From the NCBI GenBank assembly GCA_964354375.1, contig CAYGZQ010000001.1, forward strand, positions 44,745 through 108,744: DNA of 64,000 nt, given 5' to 3'. Of this stretch, positions 40,905 through 49,409 are shown piece after piece. Numbering within the stretch: the first letter of the stretch is position 1; every line of letters starts with the position of its first letter. Position numbers and translations under genes: made by a program. The notes beneath the pieces are model-generated. The model saw only the letters and a program-made list of their open reading frames with translations, was not told the DNA's origin and ran no database searches. Source of the DNA: CAYGZQ01 sp964354375 [NCBI: uncultured Planctomycetota bacterium] (GTDB lineage: Bacteria; JAJVIF01; JAPKYR01).

Positions 40905-40919
40905 AAATCCTCCCGTCTC

Positions 40920-42068
40920 TCACTCCTCCAGCGATTCCTCAAGATTCTCCATGGACAACTCGCTTGCCGAGAGTCCCTCCGGCGCTTCGCCCTCCAAGTA
41001 TTCGGGGACCTTCGCCTTCGCGTCGATCCCATAGATATCGAGCGACAGCATCTCCCCGAGCCGCCCCAGAAGCCCCGCCAGCCCATCCCCTCTCACCGCC
41101 GAAATAACCATCACCGTACCTGGGCACCCGGTTTCCTGAATGAAGGGATTGAGGTACTCAGCCTTGAAATCCTCGAGGGCCTCCGCGGGCAGAATGTCGG
41201 CCTTGGTCCAGCATACTATCTCGGGTTTTGAGGCAAGCTCGGTATCATACGCCTCGAGCTCGGCGCGAATCGTTCGATACCCGTTCACCATGATCTCGAA
41301 ACGCTCGCGCGGAGTGTCGGCATACAGCGGTATCTCGACAAGGTGGCAGATCACGCTGGTCCTGCGAATATGCCTCAGGAACTGGTGCCCCAGACCCTTG
41401 CCCTCGTGCGCCATCGCGATCAGTCCGGGTATGTCGGCCATCGTGAAGCTGGCGAAATCCCCGAGCCGGATAACTCCGACCGACGGTCTCAGCGTCGTGA
41501 AGGGATAATCCGCGACCTTCGGACGAACAGTCGACACCGCTCCGATCAGTGTGCTCTTGCCGGCATTCGGAAGGCCAACAAGCCCGACGTCCGCAAGCAG
41601 CCTCAGCTCGAGTGTCAGATCGCGCTGCTCGCCCGGCTCGCCCTTCTCGAACTTCCTCGGCGCCCTGTTCGTGGACGTGGCGAAACTCGCGTTCCCACGT
41701 CCCCCCTTTCCTCCCTGAGCGACCACAACCTTCTGCTTCGGCACGGTCAGGTCCGCGATAATTTCGCCGGTGGACTTGTCGCGAATTATGGTCCCCACCG
41801 GCACCTTCACAACAAGGTTCTTCGCGCTCTTGCCGTCGCGCTTCCTGCCTTCCCCGGGTTTGCCGCTCGGGGCCACGATAACGCGCCTGCCTCTGAAATC
41901 GGCGAGGGTACGCAGACCCGGGTGTGTCTGGAAGACTACACTCCCACCGTGACCCCCCTTCCCGCCCGCCGGACCTCCCAGCGGCCGATATTTCTCCCGC
42001 AGGAAAGCCAGGCAGCCGTCCCCGCCCCTCCCGGCTCGTACGACTATGTCCACTTCATCAACAAACAT
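40920..42068 (-). CDS. obg: GTPase Obg
   Basis: The 382-aa protein has the glycine-rich Obg fold (about 1-158: FVDEVDIVVRAGRGGDGCLA, GGPAGGKGGHGGSV), the G domain (about 160-330) with GLPNAGKST, DIPGLI and CWTKADI, and a variable C-terminus of about 50 residues ending acidic (SMENLEESLEE). It acts in 50S subunit assembly and stress control. It lies downstream of rplU-rpmA, the usual place. A 131-base gap before it in transcription order holds an ACCAAGG-type repeat, which is unusual inside this conserved operon. Confidence 0.97.
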   Translation of the reverse strand: MFVDEVDIVVRAGRGGDGCLAFLREKYRPLGGPAGGKGGHGGSVVFQTHPGLRTLADFRGRRVIVAPSGKPGEGRKRDGKSAKNLVVKVPVGTIIRDKSTGEIIADLTVPKQKVVVAQGGKGGRGNASFATSTNRAPRKFEKGEPGEQRDLTLELRLLADVGLVGLPNAGKSTLIGAVSTVRPKVADYPFTTLRPSVGVIRLGDFASFTMADIPGLIAMAHEGKGLGHQFLRHIRRTSVICHLVEIPLYADTPRERFEIMVNGYRTIRAELEAYDTELASKPEIVCWTKADILPAEALEDFKAEYLNPFIQETGCPGTVMVISAVRGDGLAGLLGRLGEMLSLDIYGIDAKAKVPEYLEGEAPEGLSASELSMENLEESLEE

Positions 42069-42100
42069 GGGATTTTCCGGTCATCCGACAGGAAAGAATA

Positions 42101-42137
42101 TAACCACAAAGCCACAAAGGACACAAAGGGCGAAAAA
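42101..42137. repeat. Purine-rich ACCAAGG-type dispersed repeat, copy 2
   Basis: The plus strand reads TAACCACAAAGCCACAAAGG, then ACACAAAGGGCGAAAAAA. It has the same rhythm as 6909-6945. It sits in the rpmA-obg gap, 33 bases upstream of the obg start codon on the noncoding side. Confidence 0.6.
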
Positions 42138-42199
42138 AATCCCCGGCTGAAACCAGACGGGGTACAAAGGAGAGGCGGATTTGTTCCAGGTCCCGACGC

Positions 42200-42454
42200 T
42201 CAGGATTCCGCGATCATCGCGACCTTGCCCAGCGCGCCGCGATCCACGAACCTGAGAATACCGTCACGCTTGGCGAAAAGGGTATAGTCCTTGCCTACAC
42301 CCACGCCGTCGCCCGCCTTGATACGATACCCGCGCTGTCGGGCGATAATGTTCCCGGAGATCACGCTCTGACCGTCGCCGCATTTCAGACCGAGGCGCTT
42401 GGACGTGCTGTCTCTGCCGTTCGATGTCGATCCTTGTCCCTTTTTGTGTGCCAT
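42200..42454 (-). CDS. rpmA: 50S ribosomal protein bL27
   Basis: The 84-aa protein begins [20 protein letters not shown], the characteristic N-terminus that reaches the peptidyl transferase centre without a cleaved extension. It continues [20 protein letters not shown] and [16 protein letters not shown]. The usual LGVK and RQRGT motifs are clear. GGGAGAACG is the ribosome site. Second gene of the rplU operon. Confidence 0.97.
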   Translation of the reverse strand: MAHKKGQGSTSNGRDSTSKRLGLKCGDGQSVISGNIIARQRGYRIKAGDGVGVGKDYTLFAKRDGILRFVDRGALGKVAMIAES

Positions 42455-42485
42455 GGCTTCGTTCTCCCGTCAATAATATCACCGA

Positions 42486-42917
42486 TCAGGACTGCTCCGG
42501 GGAGCTGTCGGGCGATTCCTCTTCGGCCTCAGGCTTGGCGCCCTTCTCGGCCTTTTTCTTGCGCTTCGGCTTTTTCTTCTCGATCACGCGCTGGTCGCGC
42601 TTGCCCGCGCCCTCGATCAGCTCCACCTGCACCTGCGTCGCGTGCTGCCGATGTCCCCTTGTCTTGAGAAAACCCTTCTTGGCCCGGAATTTCTGTACGA
42701 TGACCTTCTTGCGCTTGGTCTGGTCGAGGACCGAGAAGACAACCTTCGCATCCTCCACGTACGGCTTGCCCAGTACCACATCGTCCCCGTCCAGAAGCAT
42801 CAGCACGGAGTTTGTGGTGTAGGACTCGCCCTTTTCCACGGGAAGCTTATCGGCCAGAAAAATCGTGCCCGGCTCAACCAGGTATTGCTTTCCGCCAAGT
42901 TCCACAACAGCTTTCAT
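42486..42917 (-). CDS. rplU: 50S ribosomal protein bL21 with long charged tail
   Basis: I start at ATG 42917 (MKAVVELGGKQYLVEPGTIF), the conserved L21 N-terminus; the frame upstream is not L21-like. Residues 1-103 are the complete L21 domain including GKPYVEDAKVVFSVLDQTKR and KKVIVQKFRAKKGFLKTRGH. A further 40 residues form a basic, then acidic and Ser/Pro-rich tail (KKPKRKKKAEKG to SPDSSPEQS). L21 normally stops near 103 residues, so the tail is a lineage-specific extension. First gene of the operon rplU-rpmA-obg. Confidence 0.96.
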   Translation of the reverse strand: MKAVVELGGKQYLVEPGTIFLADKLPVEKGESYTTNSVLMLLDGDDVVLGKPYVEDAKVVFSVLDQTKRKKVIVQKFRAKKGFLKTRGHRQHATQVQVELIEGAGKRDQRVIEKKKPKRKKKAEKGAKPEAEEESPDSSPEQS

Positions 42918-42942
42918 GTTTGTTTCACGCAACCGAAGAATA

Positions 42943-42995
42943 GCGCCTTGAGAGGCGCAATCTGTTATTCTATGACACAATCAGGGCCAAGTCAA
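42943..42995 (-). promoter_or_regulatory. rplU operon promoter and leader hairpin
   Basis: On the minus strand TTGACT (42995-42990) is separated by exactly 17 bases from TAGAAT (42972-42967). Immediately downstream a perfect hairpin GCGCCT/AGGCGC (42958-42943) with a CTCA loop sits in the 5' leader, between promoter and the rplU ribosome site. L21 leaders in other bacteria carry autoregulatory structures; whether this hairpin does is inference. Confidence 0.7.
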
Positions 42996-43010
42996 TACGC
43001 CCGCCTGCAC

Positions 43011-44924
43011 TTATTCAAGCCACCAGCCACCTTCCCAGTCTCCGCACCATCCGCCGACCGTCTCGCCGGACTTGTCCACCCATTCGCACCAATCCGCTCC
43101 ACGAAAAACGATGCGCTCGACATTCTCGAGGCTTAATAGATAACACACGGGCTCCGATTCCCCTTCCTTCGTGGCGAACAGAGGCATGACCTCACCGGTC
43201 CCGCTGAAGTGCTCCATTTCAGCAGGAAAAACGATCAGCCCCTTCGCACCATGCGTAATGAAACACGCCTCAACGACCGGCTTCTCGACACCCTCGATCT
43301 GTACCTCACGAATCTCGTCCGGCAATACCTTTTCCTGATGCCTCCCCCTGCTGACCCACACCCGCGTGTTCCTACCGACCGGGTTGAAGAGAAGATATTT
43401 CGACCAGATGATCTCAGCTTCCGGGAAATAGTAGGTCCAGTGCCGGTAGTTGAAATCGCCGAGGATGATCAACTCATTCTGAGGCACGGGCGCGCTTTTC
43501 ACTGCGGAAATCGCGGCCCTGAAGTACCTGTCGTTCTCCCTTATCGCGAACCAGCTTTCGTTGGTGCGCGAGTCTATGAAGCCGCCGATATCGTTCATCA
43601 TCACGAGACCGACGAGGACCCACGCGACGAATCTCCCCACACGGGGATCGGGCCCCTTTCCTGTGGTGACTGTCGCACCTTTCTCTTCTCCTTCGGACTC
43701 AGCGTTCGGATTATTCGACGGCTCCCTGATTGTCTGGAGCATCATGAAGGCCGCCGCGCGCTCGATCGACCATGCCTCCAGCAGAATCAGCGGCGGGAGG
43801 AATATGGTCAGGACGCCTACGTAGTTCACGTAAACCAGCACGAAAAGGAAAAGACCCGGGATCAGCCAGAAGGCGAGGAATGTCAGGCGATTCCATCCGG
43901 AGGGCTCGAGCGGCCTCGGAAGAACATAGGCCGCCGCCAGGAAGAACACCAGGATGCCGGCAAACCTGAGAAATGGAACGGGTCCCCAGCACATGGCGAT
44001 GAAACCGGCGATTCCGAGCGGTAGAATTCCGATCACCCGTCTTGTCGGACATCCCTTCTCGGCCGCGATCGGCACCAGCAGCGCGAGAAGGAGCCATTTC
44101 CCCTTGCGCAAACCTTCCTCGAAGAGTCCCCCAAGCGACCCGGTCGTCGCCAGGAATTCGTCGATTGGTCCCCTCGCCCACGATCCGAACCTGAGAACGT
44201 GCTTGCCGGACTCGCTCGTAATTTCATTCAGATACGGACCAAACCCTCGCGTATCGATGATCGCGGGGAGATATCCCGCGAGCAGCGTGGCAAGGAAAAG
44301 GACGAGAAAAACCGCGATGGAAATTACAGTCGATCCCGGCTTCGCGGCAGATTCATCGACCTCATTGTCCCTTCTCAGAAAGCCCCACACACAAACCGGC
44401 AGCACAAGGACTCCGCCGGGAAGCCACACAAGCGAGGCGAATCCTGCGATAACCGGAATCAGCCAACGAACCCTGCCGCGAGCGGAGAACGCAGCCCATG
44501 CCGCAAGAGTCGCGACCGCCGCGCCCGCCGTGTAGGACAGCGCAACACTCGAGAAATACCACAGCAGAGGATTGACCGACGCGAGAAGTCCCGCGACAAA
44601 TCCTCCCCTCTCTCCAAGGAGACGGATGCCGAGTCGATGGACCGCCACGGCTGTTACCGCGGCGAAGATCACTCCCACTGCGATCAGGGCGGCATTGTCG
44701 TCGGGTATGAAGCGTCGAGCCAGCCAGCCCATCGCGATATATCCGGGATAGCCCTGCGGATGAGGCTGATGACGGGTGATATCGTAGTCGGAAAGCGCCA
44801 ATGCGAACTGGACGCTGTCCCACTTCTGGAGAAATCCGCTCGCCGAAAGGATGCGCGTGAGGACCACCAGCAGAATCAGGCCGATGTCTTCGAGGAGGAC
44901 AATGGATGAGCGTTTCGAGTCCAT
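43011..44924 (-). CDS. DUF2723-like polytopic membrane protein (GT-C glycosyltransferase type)
   Basis: I start at ATG 44924 (637 aa); the frame is open upstream but runs through a dispersed repeat. About 11-12 membrane helices fill residues 12-440, followed by an extracytoplasmic domain. The first loop has KWDSVQFALALSDYDITRHQ, then PHPQGYPGYI, the D...HPxGYP pattern of DUF2723 and related dolichyl-phosphate-mannose-type transferases, where the Asp is catalytic. A lipid-linked sugar would be moved to an exported acceptor. It follows the sugar epimerase gene on the same strand, which fits a glycan role. Confidence 0.75.
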   Translation of the reverse strand: MDSKRSSIVLLEDIGLILLVVLTRILSASGFLQKWDSVQFALALSDYDITRHQPHPQGYPGYIAMGWLARRFIPDDNAALIAVGVIFAAVTAVAVHRLGIRLLGERGGFVAGLLASVNPLLWYFSSVALSYTAGAAVATLAAWAAFSARGRVRWLIPVIAGFASLVWLPGGVLVLPVCVWGFLRRDNEVDESAAKPGSTVISIAVFLVLFLATLLAGYLPAIIDTRGFGPYLNEITSESGKHVLRFGSWARGPIDEFLATTGSLGGLFEEGLRKGKWLLLALLVPIAAEKGCPTRRVIGILPLGIAGFIAMCWGPVPFLRFAGILVFFLAAAYVLPRPLEPSGWNRLTFLAFWLIPGLFLFVLVYVNYVGVLTIFLPPLILLEAWSIERAAAFMMLQTIREPSNNPNAESEGEEKGATVTTGKGPDPRVGRFVAWVLVGLVMMNDIGGFIDSRTNESWFAIRENDRYFRAAISAVKSAPVPQNELIILGDFNYRHWTYYFPEAEIIWSKYLLFNPVGRNTRVWVSRGRHQEKVLPDEIREVQIEGVEKPVVEACFITHGAKGLIVFPAEMEHFSGTGEVMPLFATKEGESEPVCYLLSLENVERIVFRGADWCEWVDKSGETVGGWCGDWEGGWWLE

Positions 44925-44936
44925 TTCGGCACTTAG

Positions 44937-44969
44937 CCCCCCTGTAGTCCCCCCCAAGGGGGGGACGGC
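44937..44969. repeat. C-run/G-run hairpin repeat, copy 2
   Basis: Six C, TGTAGT, then GTCCCCCCC/GGGGGGGAC with AA between, ending GGC; apart from one C fewer at the edge it matches 31688-31721. It lies 13 bases upstream of the DUF2723-like ATG on the template side, between that gene and the epimerase. Confidence 0.85.
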
Positions 44970-45010
44970 GGACTTACGTCCCGAACAAGTCCTGCGTTCG
45001 GATCCCCGGA

Positions 45011-45937
45011 TCAGCCTGCCTCCACTCCGTAACTCCTCACGGTCTCGCGGACCCCGGTCTCGAAATCGAATCTGGGCCGCCAGCCCAACACCTTCTGCGC
45101 AAGGCCGCAATCCAGCGCGATCCTGCCGACCTCGGGCACAGCCGGACCGGTCTGCGCTTTCAAGGCCCTGGGTCCGAAAGCCGTCGATATCGCGTCGTAT
45201 ACCTCATGCACATTCGTCTCCACGCCGCACCCGATATTGAAGATCCCGCTGCCGTCGGTCCCCAGAGCGATCGTATTCGCCTCCACAACGTCGCCGATGA
45301 AAACGTAGTCCCTCGTGTTCTCGCCGGTGCCGAAGATGACCGGGGGCTTCCCCTCGAGCATTCTCTCGGTGAAGATGGCCACCACTCCGGCCTCGCCTTT
45401 CGCGATCTGCCGGGGCCCGTAGACGTTCGCGTAACGGAATATCGTGTAGGCGAATCCGTACAGGTCGGACAGGTTGCGGATGTAGTTCTCGCAGGTCAGT
45501 TTGCCGACCGCGTACGGGCTTCCCGGCTTCAGAGGCGTGCTTTCGTCGGCGGGCAGGACCTCCGGATCGCCGTAGATGGCGCCGCCGGTCGAGGCAAAGA
45601 CGATTTTCGGCACCTTGTGGTCGATCATCGCCTTCAGGACCTGGAGCGTTCCGATCACGTTGACATGGCAGTCGTGCACCGGGTCGTCGAAACTCCTCCG
45701 CACGTTTATCTGCGCCGCCAGATGGCTGACAAGGTCGAATTTCCCGCGCTCCAAAACCTCTCCGACGAGTTTCTCATCGGTGGTGTCGCCCTCAACAAGC
45801 CGCGCCCGCGGGTTGAGATACTCTCTCCTGCCGGTGGCAAAATTGTCCAGCACCGTCACTTCGTGCCCTAAATCGACGTATCTGTCCTGGACATGGGAGC
45901 CAATGAAACCTGCTCCGCCGGTTATCAGAATACGCAT
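45011..45937 (-). CDS. NAD-dependent sugar-nucleotide epimerase (GalE-like)
   Basis: The 308-aa protein starts behind GGAGGATTC. It is an extended short-chain dehydrogenase: ILITGGAGFIGSHVQ (NAD-binding), VTVLDNFATGRREYL, VSHLAAQINVRRSFDDP, FASTGGAIYGDPE and catalytic SPYAVGKLTCENY (Tyr, Lys), then FRYANVYGPRQ. These match UDP-glucose 4-epimerase and relatives such as UDP-N-acetylglucosamine epimerases. The donor cannot be set from sequence alone. Its neighbour downstream is a GT-C-like membrane protein, consistent with surface glycan synthesis. Confidence 0.9.
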   Translation of the reverse strand: MRILITGGAGFIGSHVQDRYVDLGHEVTVLDNFATGRREYLNPRARLVEGDTTDEKLVGEVLERGKFDLVSHLAAQINVRRSFDDPVHDCHVNVIGTLQVLKAMIDHKVPKIVFASTGGAIYGDPEVLPADESTPLKPGSPYAVGKLTCENYIRNLSDLYGFAYTIFRYANVYGPRQIAKGEAGVVAIFTERMLEGKPPVIFGTGENTRDYVFIGDVVEANTIALGTDGSGIFNIGCGVETNVHEVYDAISTAFGPRALKAQTGPAVPEVGRIALDCGLAQKVLGWRPRFDFETGVRETVRSYGVEAG

Positions 45938-46028
45938 GAATCCTCCACAGGTCGCCGGGCAAGTCTAAATGAAATGGTCGCGCGAGGCAATCTCGATCGG
46001 ATCGCCACTCGCATGGCTCGGTCTCCCG

Positions 46029-46192
46029 TGGCGCCCGTACGTCCGCCCCGAGCCTGGTGAGGGGCGGACGGACGGGTATATCAGCTTAGGCGGAATGGAA
46101 CAGTGCTACACTCCGCGAATTCTGTGGCTGAGAGATTCTTCGTAAGATGAGGCACCCATCAGCCCCGCAGGAGCGGGGCGTATGGGCGCCAC
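46029..46192 (+). repeat. MITE-like inverted-repeat element, copy A
   Basis: 164 bases from GTGGCGCC to GGCGCCAC. The 5' part forms a CGTCCGCCCC/GGGGCGGACG hairpin; the 3' part forms GCCCCGC/GCGGGGC. The core of about 75 bases (AGCTTAGGCGGAATGG onward) is identical in copy B, 64 bases further on in the same direction. No coding capacity. Confidence 0.88.
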
Positions 46193-46256
46193 AGTGCCCA
46201 CAGGGTAACGGGGACAATGGAAGGCCTTTGTATGCTGGGACATCGGTCAGTCTTTT

Positions 46257-46421
46257 GTGGCGCCCGTACGTCCGCCCCGAGCCTGGTGAGGGGCGGACGG
46301 ACGGGTGTATCAGCTTAGGCGGAATGGAACAGTGCTACACTCCGCGAATTCTGTGGCTGAGAGATTCTTCGTAAGATGAGGCGCCCATACGCCCCGCTCC
46401 TGCGGGGCGGATGGGCGCCAC
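46257..46421 (+). repeat. MITE-like inverted-repeat element, copy B
   Basis: 165 bases with the same ends, 5' hairpin and core as copy A. The differences are one base in the GGGTATATC/GGGTGTATC stretch and a rewritten terminal stem-loop near the 3' end. The diverged copy C lies at 15181-15364 on the opposite strand. Together A and B fill most of the 547-base gap between the epimerase and CPBP genes; nothing else was seen there. Confidence 0.88.
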
Positions 46422-46488
46422 GCGATTCGAGTGAGAGTTATTCACCGCTGAACTTGCCCCGTTAGGGACTGTAGAGGGCATCGTATGA

Positions 46489-47190
46489 ATGGTATTATCT
46501 CTGAAGGTGCGCCTGAACCCGTCGATAACGCTTGCTTTTCTCGTGGCCGCGATCTGCGCATGGCTGGCCTACTCGATGATCGTCCTCCGATCACCGATGG
46601 TCACCATGCTTGTCTATCACGCGATCTTCTGTCTTGGCGGCGGACTTATCCTCCTGCGCTCAGCTCCTTCAACCGAATGGAGACAGACGTCGAGCGAATC
46701 CATGATGAAGCCCGCGCTCATCACTCTGGGCGTCTCGGCGCTTGTCACAACAGCGCTGTGGCTTTCGACTCTGCTCTTCCGACCCGGCCTGATCGATCCG
46801 AGGACGATCTCCGACGGCCTGGAATCGATCGGCATGTCCCGCGACCGCTTCTGGTTCAGCGCCGCGTATCTTATACTTGTAAATCCATTTGCGGAGGAAT
46901 TTTTCTGGCGTCGCGCCGTGCTGAGTGTGCTGATGCCCCGGATTAACCCTCGAAACGCGGTCGCCCTGTCGAGCGCCCTTTTCGCCGCCTATCACCCGAT
47001 TGTCGTCAGCATGATCTTCCCCGCTCTATGGCTCTCCGCAGTCTTCGTCGCGGCATACATCGGGGGACTCCTGTTTGCCTATCTCTATTCGCTCAGGCGC
47101 AGCCTGGTCTTTCCCATCGCCCTGCACATCGTGGTGAACCTGAACCTGATGCTGATCGGCTACCTCTACTCACTTTCCTCGACCCCGTAG
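46489..47190 (+). CDS. CPBP-family intramembrane metalloprotease
   Basis: The 233-aa protein has about seven membrane helices. It shows the CPBP/Abi signature: NPFAEEFFWRRAVL (EExxxR), FAAYHPIV (His) and HIVVNLNLM (HxxxN). These residues build the intramembrane glutamate protease site of the Rce1 type. Family roles include prenyl-protein processing, bacteriocin self-immunity and protein cleavage in membranes; the substrate here is unknown. The ATG at 46489 has only a distant GAGGG. The 3' end overlaps the convergent phnC-like gene by 25 bases. Confidence 0.87.
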   Translation: MVLSLKVRLNPSITLAFLVAAICAWLAYSMIVLRSPMVTMLVYHAIFCLGGGLILLRSAPSTEWRQTSSESMMKPALITLGVSALVTTALWLSTLLFRPGLIDPRTISDGLESIGMSRDRFWFSAAYLILVNPFAEEFFWRRAVLSVLMPRINPRNAVALSSALFAAYHPIVVSMIFPALWLSAVFVAAYIGGLLFAYLYSLRRSLVFPIALHIVVNLNLMLIGYLYSLSSTP

Positions 47191-47975
47191 ATCTGCCTGT
47201 ACTCCGGTCTTCCGAGACTCTCCGCGGTGCCCTCAAAAACTTTTCTTCCGGCGCGGAATCCAAACGCCCTTCTGCAGAACTTCCTCACCAAGTCGACCGA
47301 ATGCAGGTTTATGAGCAGGGTGAGACCGTCCTCGGTGCATATCGCCCGGAGATAGTTGAGGATGTCGGAGGACGTGGCGGGATCGAGACTCGCCACCGGC
47401 TCGTCCGCGAGAAGTATCTCGGGCTCCTGCACCAGCGCACGTGCGATCCCGACTCTCTGCATCTGGCCGCCCGACAGTTCTCCGGCCCGCTGGTAGGCTT
47501 TGTCCACGATGCCGACTCTTCTGAGCGCCGCGAGGGCACGGTCGATGTCCTCGGGCGGGAAACTATGCAAAAGCGAGTGCAACGTGTCCACGCGACTGAG
47601 CCGTCCCGCAAGAACGTTCAGAAGAACCGTCAGCCTCGGAACGAGGTTGAAATGCTGGAAGATCATGCCGACCTTTGAGCGGTACTGCCTGAGCGCGTTT
47701 CCCTCCAGTCGGGTCACATCGAATCGAGGCTGTCCGTTTGACGGACGGTAGACGATGGAGCCGGATGTGGGCTCCACAAGCCTGTTGATGCACCTGAGAA
47801 GGGTGGATTTCCCTGCGCCGGACAGCCCGACTATCGCGACTATCTCTCCGAAATCGACCGACAGATCGACATCGATCAGTGCCCGGGTGCCGTCGGGATA
47901 GGTCTTGCACAGCTCGCCGATCTCAAGCTGGCGTTTTGTCCTCGGCTTGTCGCTCGTGTCGCCTGAGTTGATCAT
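47166..47975 (-). CDS. phnC: PhnC-like ABC transporter ATPase (orphan)
   Basis: The 269-aa protein has Walker [10 protein letters not shown], the PhnC-type strand [16 protein letters not shown]-loop [20 protein letters not shown], signature [17 protein letters not shown], Walker [14 protein letters not shown] and a switch His in [25 protein letters not shown] and NLHSVDL are strongly PhnC-like, the ATPase of phosphonate/phosphate importers. No phnD binding protein or phnE permease lies in the window, so the partner is elsewhere or lost. No ribosome site is visible before the ATG. Confidence 0.82.
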   Translation of the reverse strand: MINSGDTSDKPRTKRQLEIGELCKTYPDGTRALIDVDLSVDFGEIVAIVGLSGAGKSTLLRCINRLVEPTSGSIVYRPSNGQPRFDVTRLEGNALRQYRSKVGMIFQHFNLVPRLTVLLNVLAGRLSRVDTLHSLLHSFPPEDIDRALAALRRVGIVDKAYQRAGELSGGQMQRVGIARALVQEPEILLADEPVASLDPATSSDILNYLRAICTEDGLTLLINLHSVDLVRKFCRRAFGFRAGRKVFEGTAESLGRPEYRQIYGVEESE

Positions 47976-48010
47976 TTAGCGGTCAATTATTCAGGAAAGA
48001 AATATTCTCG

Positions 48011-48529
48011 TCAGGCCGGGATGCCTTTGGATGTCTGCAGATCCTCCAGCCACTTGCGCTCGGCCTCCTCGAGCAGGTCGCGCATGCGATCCCGCTCTTC
48101 CTCAAGCTCCTTCCGGATCTTCTCGCCGTCGGGCAGCAATGCGAGGATTTCCAGGGCGAGCCATGCGGCATTCTTGCCCCCGTCGATCGCCACCGTAGCC
48201 ACCGGAATCCCCGCAGGCATCATAACCGTGCTCAGAAGACTGTCCTGCCCTTTCAACGGGCCACTGGAGATCGGGAGTCCGATCACAGGACGCACGGTAT
48301 GCGCCGCGACCATGCCCGCGAGGTGAGCCGCCATACCCGCGGCCGCTATGAAGACACGAGTCCCGTTTTCCTCCGCCTTGCGAACGATTTTCGCAACACG
48401 CTGCGGGTCTCGATGCGCGCTCGCCACCTTGAGTTCAACCGAGACCTGGAACTTCCTGAGAATCTCCAGCGCCGGATCGACCACCGGACGATCATTTGCG
48501 CTCCCCACTATCACGGTGACATGTGCCAT
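48011..48529 (-). CDS. purE: N5-carboxyaminoimidazole ribonucleotide mutase
   Basis: I start at ATG 48529, preceded by GGAGGATGCC (172 aa). The enzyme acts in purine synthesis. Motifs: [70 protein letters not shown] and [20 protein letters not shown]. The usual GSxSD is GSAND and SAHRTP is SAHRDP, so it is a divergent PurE, though the active-site His and Gly are kept. A 25-residue helical tail is extra. No purK is adjacent. It stands alone. Confidence 0.9.
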   Translation of the reverse strand: MAHVTVIVGSANDRPVVDPALEILRKFQVSVELKVASAHRDPQRVAKIVRKAEENGTRVFIAAAGMAAHLAGMVAAHTVRPVIGLPISSGPLKGQDSLLSTVMMPAGIPVATVAIDGGKNAAWLALEILALLPDGEKIRKELEEERDRMRDLLEEAERKWLEDLQTSKGIPA

Positions 48530-48677
48530 CAGGCATCCTCCCTCGGGCAACTCGAACAATACGAACGGCGGGAACCGGTGTCAACGATAACCTGTTTCTT
48601 CCGACTCCGATATCATTCTCTCAAAAGCGTTTTCCAACCGCCAGTTCCCGAGGGGATTTCGCACGAGAGGAGCCGAG

Positions 48678-48708
48678 GGAAAAAAGAAACCCCTCAGGAT
48701 TGAGGGGA
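48678..48708 (-). terminator. Rho-independent terminator of the 118-aa protein gene
   Basis: On the minus strand CCCCTCA pairs with TGAGGGG around an ATCC loop, followed by TTTCTTTTTT. It lies 44 bases past the stop of the gene at 48752-49108 and separates it from purE. Confidence 0.88.
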
Positions 48709-48751
48709 CATAGCAAAAGCAAATCAACGTGGAAACCGGCGTTTGGAATGG

Positions 48752-49108
48752 TCACCCGACCGCATTCTCAAGGTAGCTCTCGATCATGCTGATCGGGAAC
48801 ACGGTGTTCATGCGTTTCAGGTTGTCCAATCCTCGCTGATCGAGCGCCTTGAGCTTGATATACCCTCGCCCGTCGGAATACTCGATCGTAAGCCCGAGAT
48901 TCCTCAGCCTCTCGGCGACACGCATCAGCCTGTCCTGCGTCAACGCATTGATCCCCGCACCGACCTGAGCCTTGGAGAGCTGGTTCACTTTTCTGACCAG
49001 GTACGTGACCTTCGTGTTTGTGCTTTCCAGCTTCTCTTCGATGCGTGGAAGGCTCTGGATCTTTTCCTGTACGAACGCCCTTACGCTCTCAATGTCGCTA
49101 AGTACCAT
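48752..49108 (-). CDS. Small helical protein, possible winged-helix
   Basis: The 118-aa protein starts at ATG 49108 behind AGGGGG. It is almost all helical at first (SVRAFVQEKIQSLPRIEEKLES). The segment ALTQDRLMRVAERLRNLGLT followed by IEYSDGRGYIKL has the helix-helix-beta-hairpin look of a winged helix, which would suggest nucleic-acid binding; this is inference. No family recognised. It is monocistronic with a strong terminator, divergent from a lipoprotein gene. Confidence 0.7.
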   Translation of the reverse strand: MVLSDIESVRAFVQEKIQSLPRIEEKLESTNTKVTYLVRKVNQLSKAQVGAGINALTQDRLMRVAERLRNLGLTIEYSDGRGYIKLKALDQRGLDNLKRMNTVFPISMIESYLENAVG

Positions 49109-49409
49109 GACCGAACCCCCTTGGGCCGGGGTGTTGCCCAGCCTGAAATTAGGGCGGATAAATGATTAACCTTACGAAGAAGGCTCGGTCAGGCCCTATG
49201 TTATCTTATATCATTATCGGACTTCCGACCCTGTTTCCTATAGTTGAATTTACTTGAACAATGGAAACAAATCAAGGCCGCAATCCCATTTTCATGAAAC
49301 CTGCAGTGTCGATATAAAACGCATAATCCCGAAAACCTCCCCTCCTGTGTGCTATAATCGACACCGGAAGCGAATACTTTATCTGATCATATGAGCTTCC
49401 TAAGGCATC
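49109..49409. other. AT-rich divergent intergenic region
   Basis: About 300 bases, clearly more AT-rich than the neighbours, between divergent genes. A perfect TATAAT at 49353-49358 lies 51 bases before the plus-strand lipoprotein start, but no good -35 box matches it. Several TATA-like strings on the minus strand may serve the 118-aa gene. No gene or repeat seen. Confidence 0.5.
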
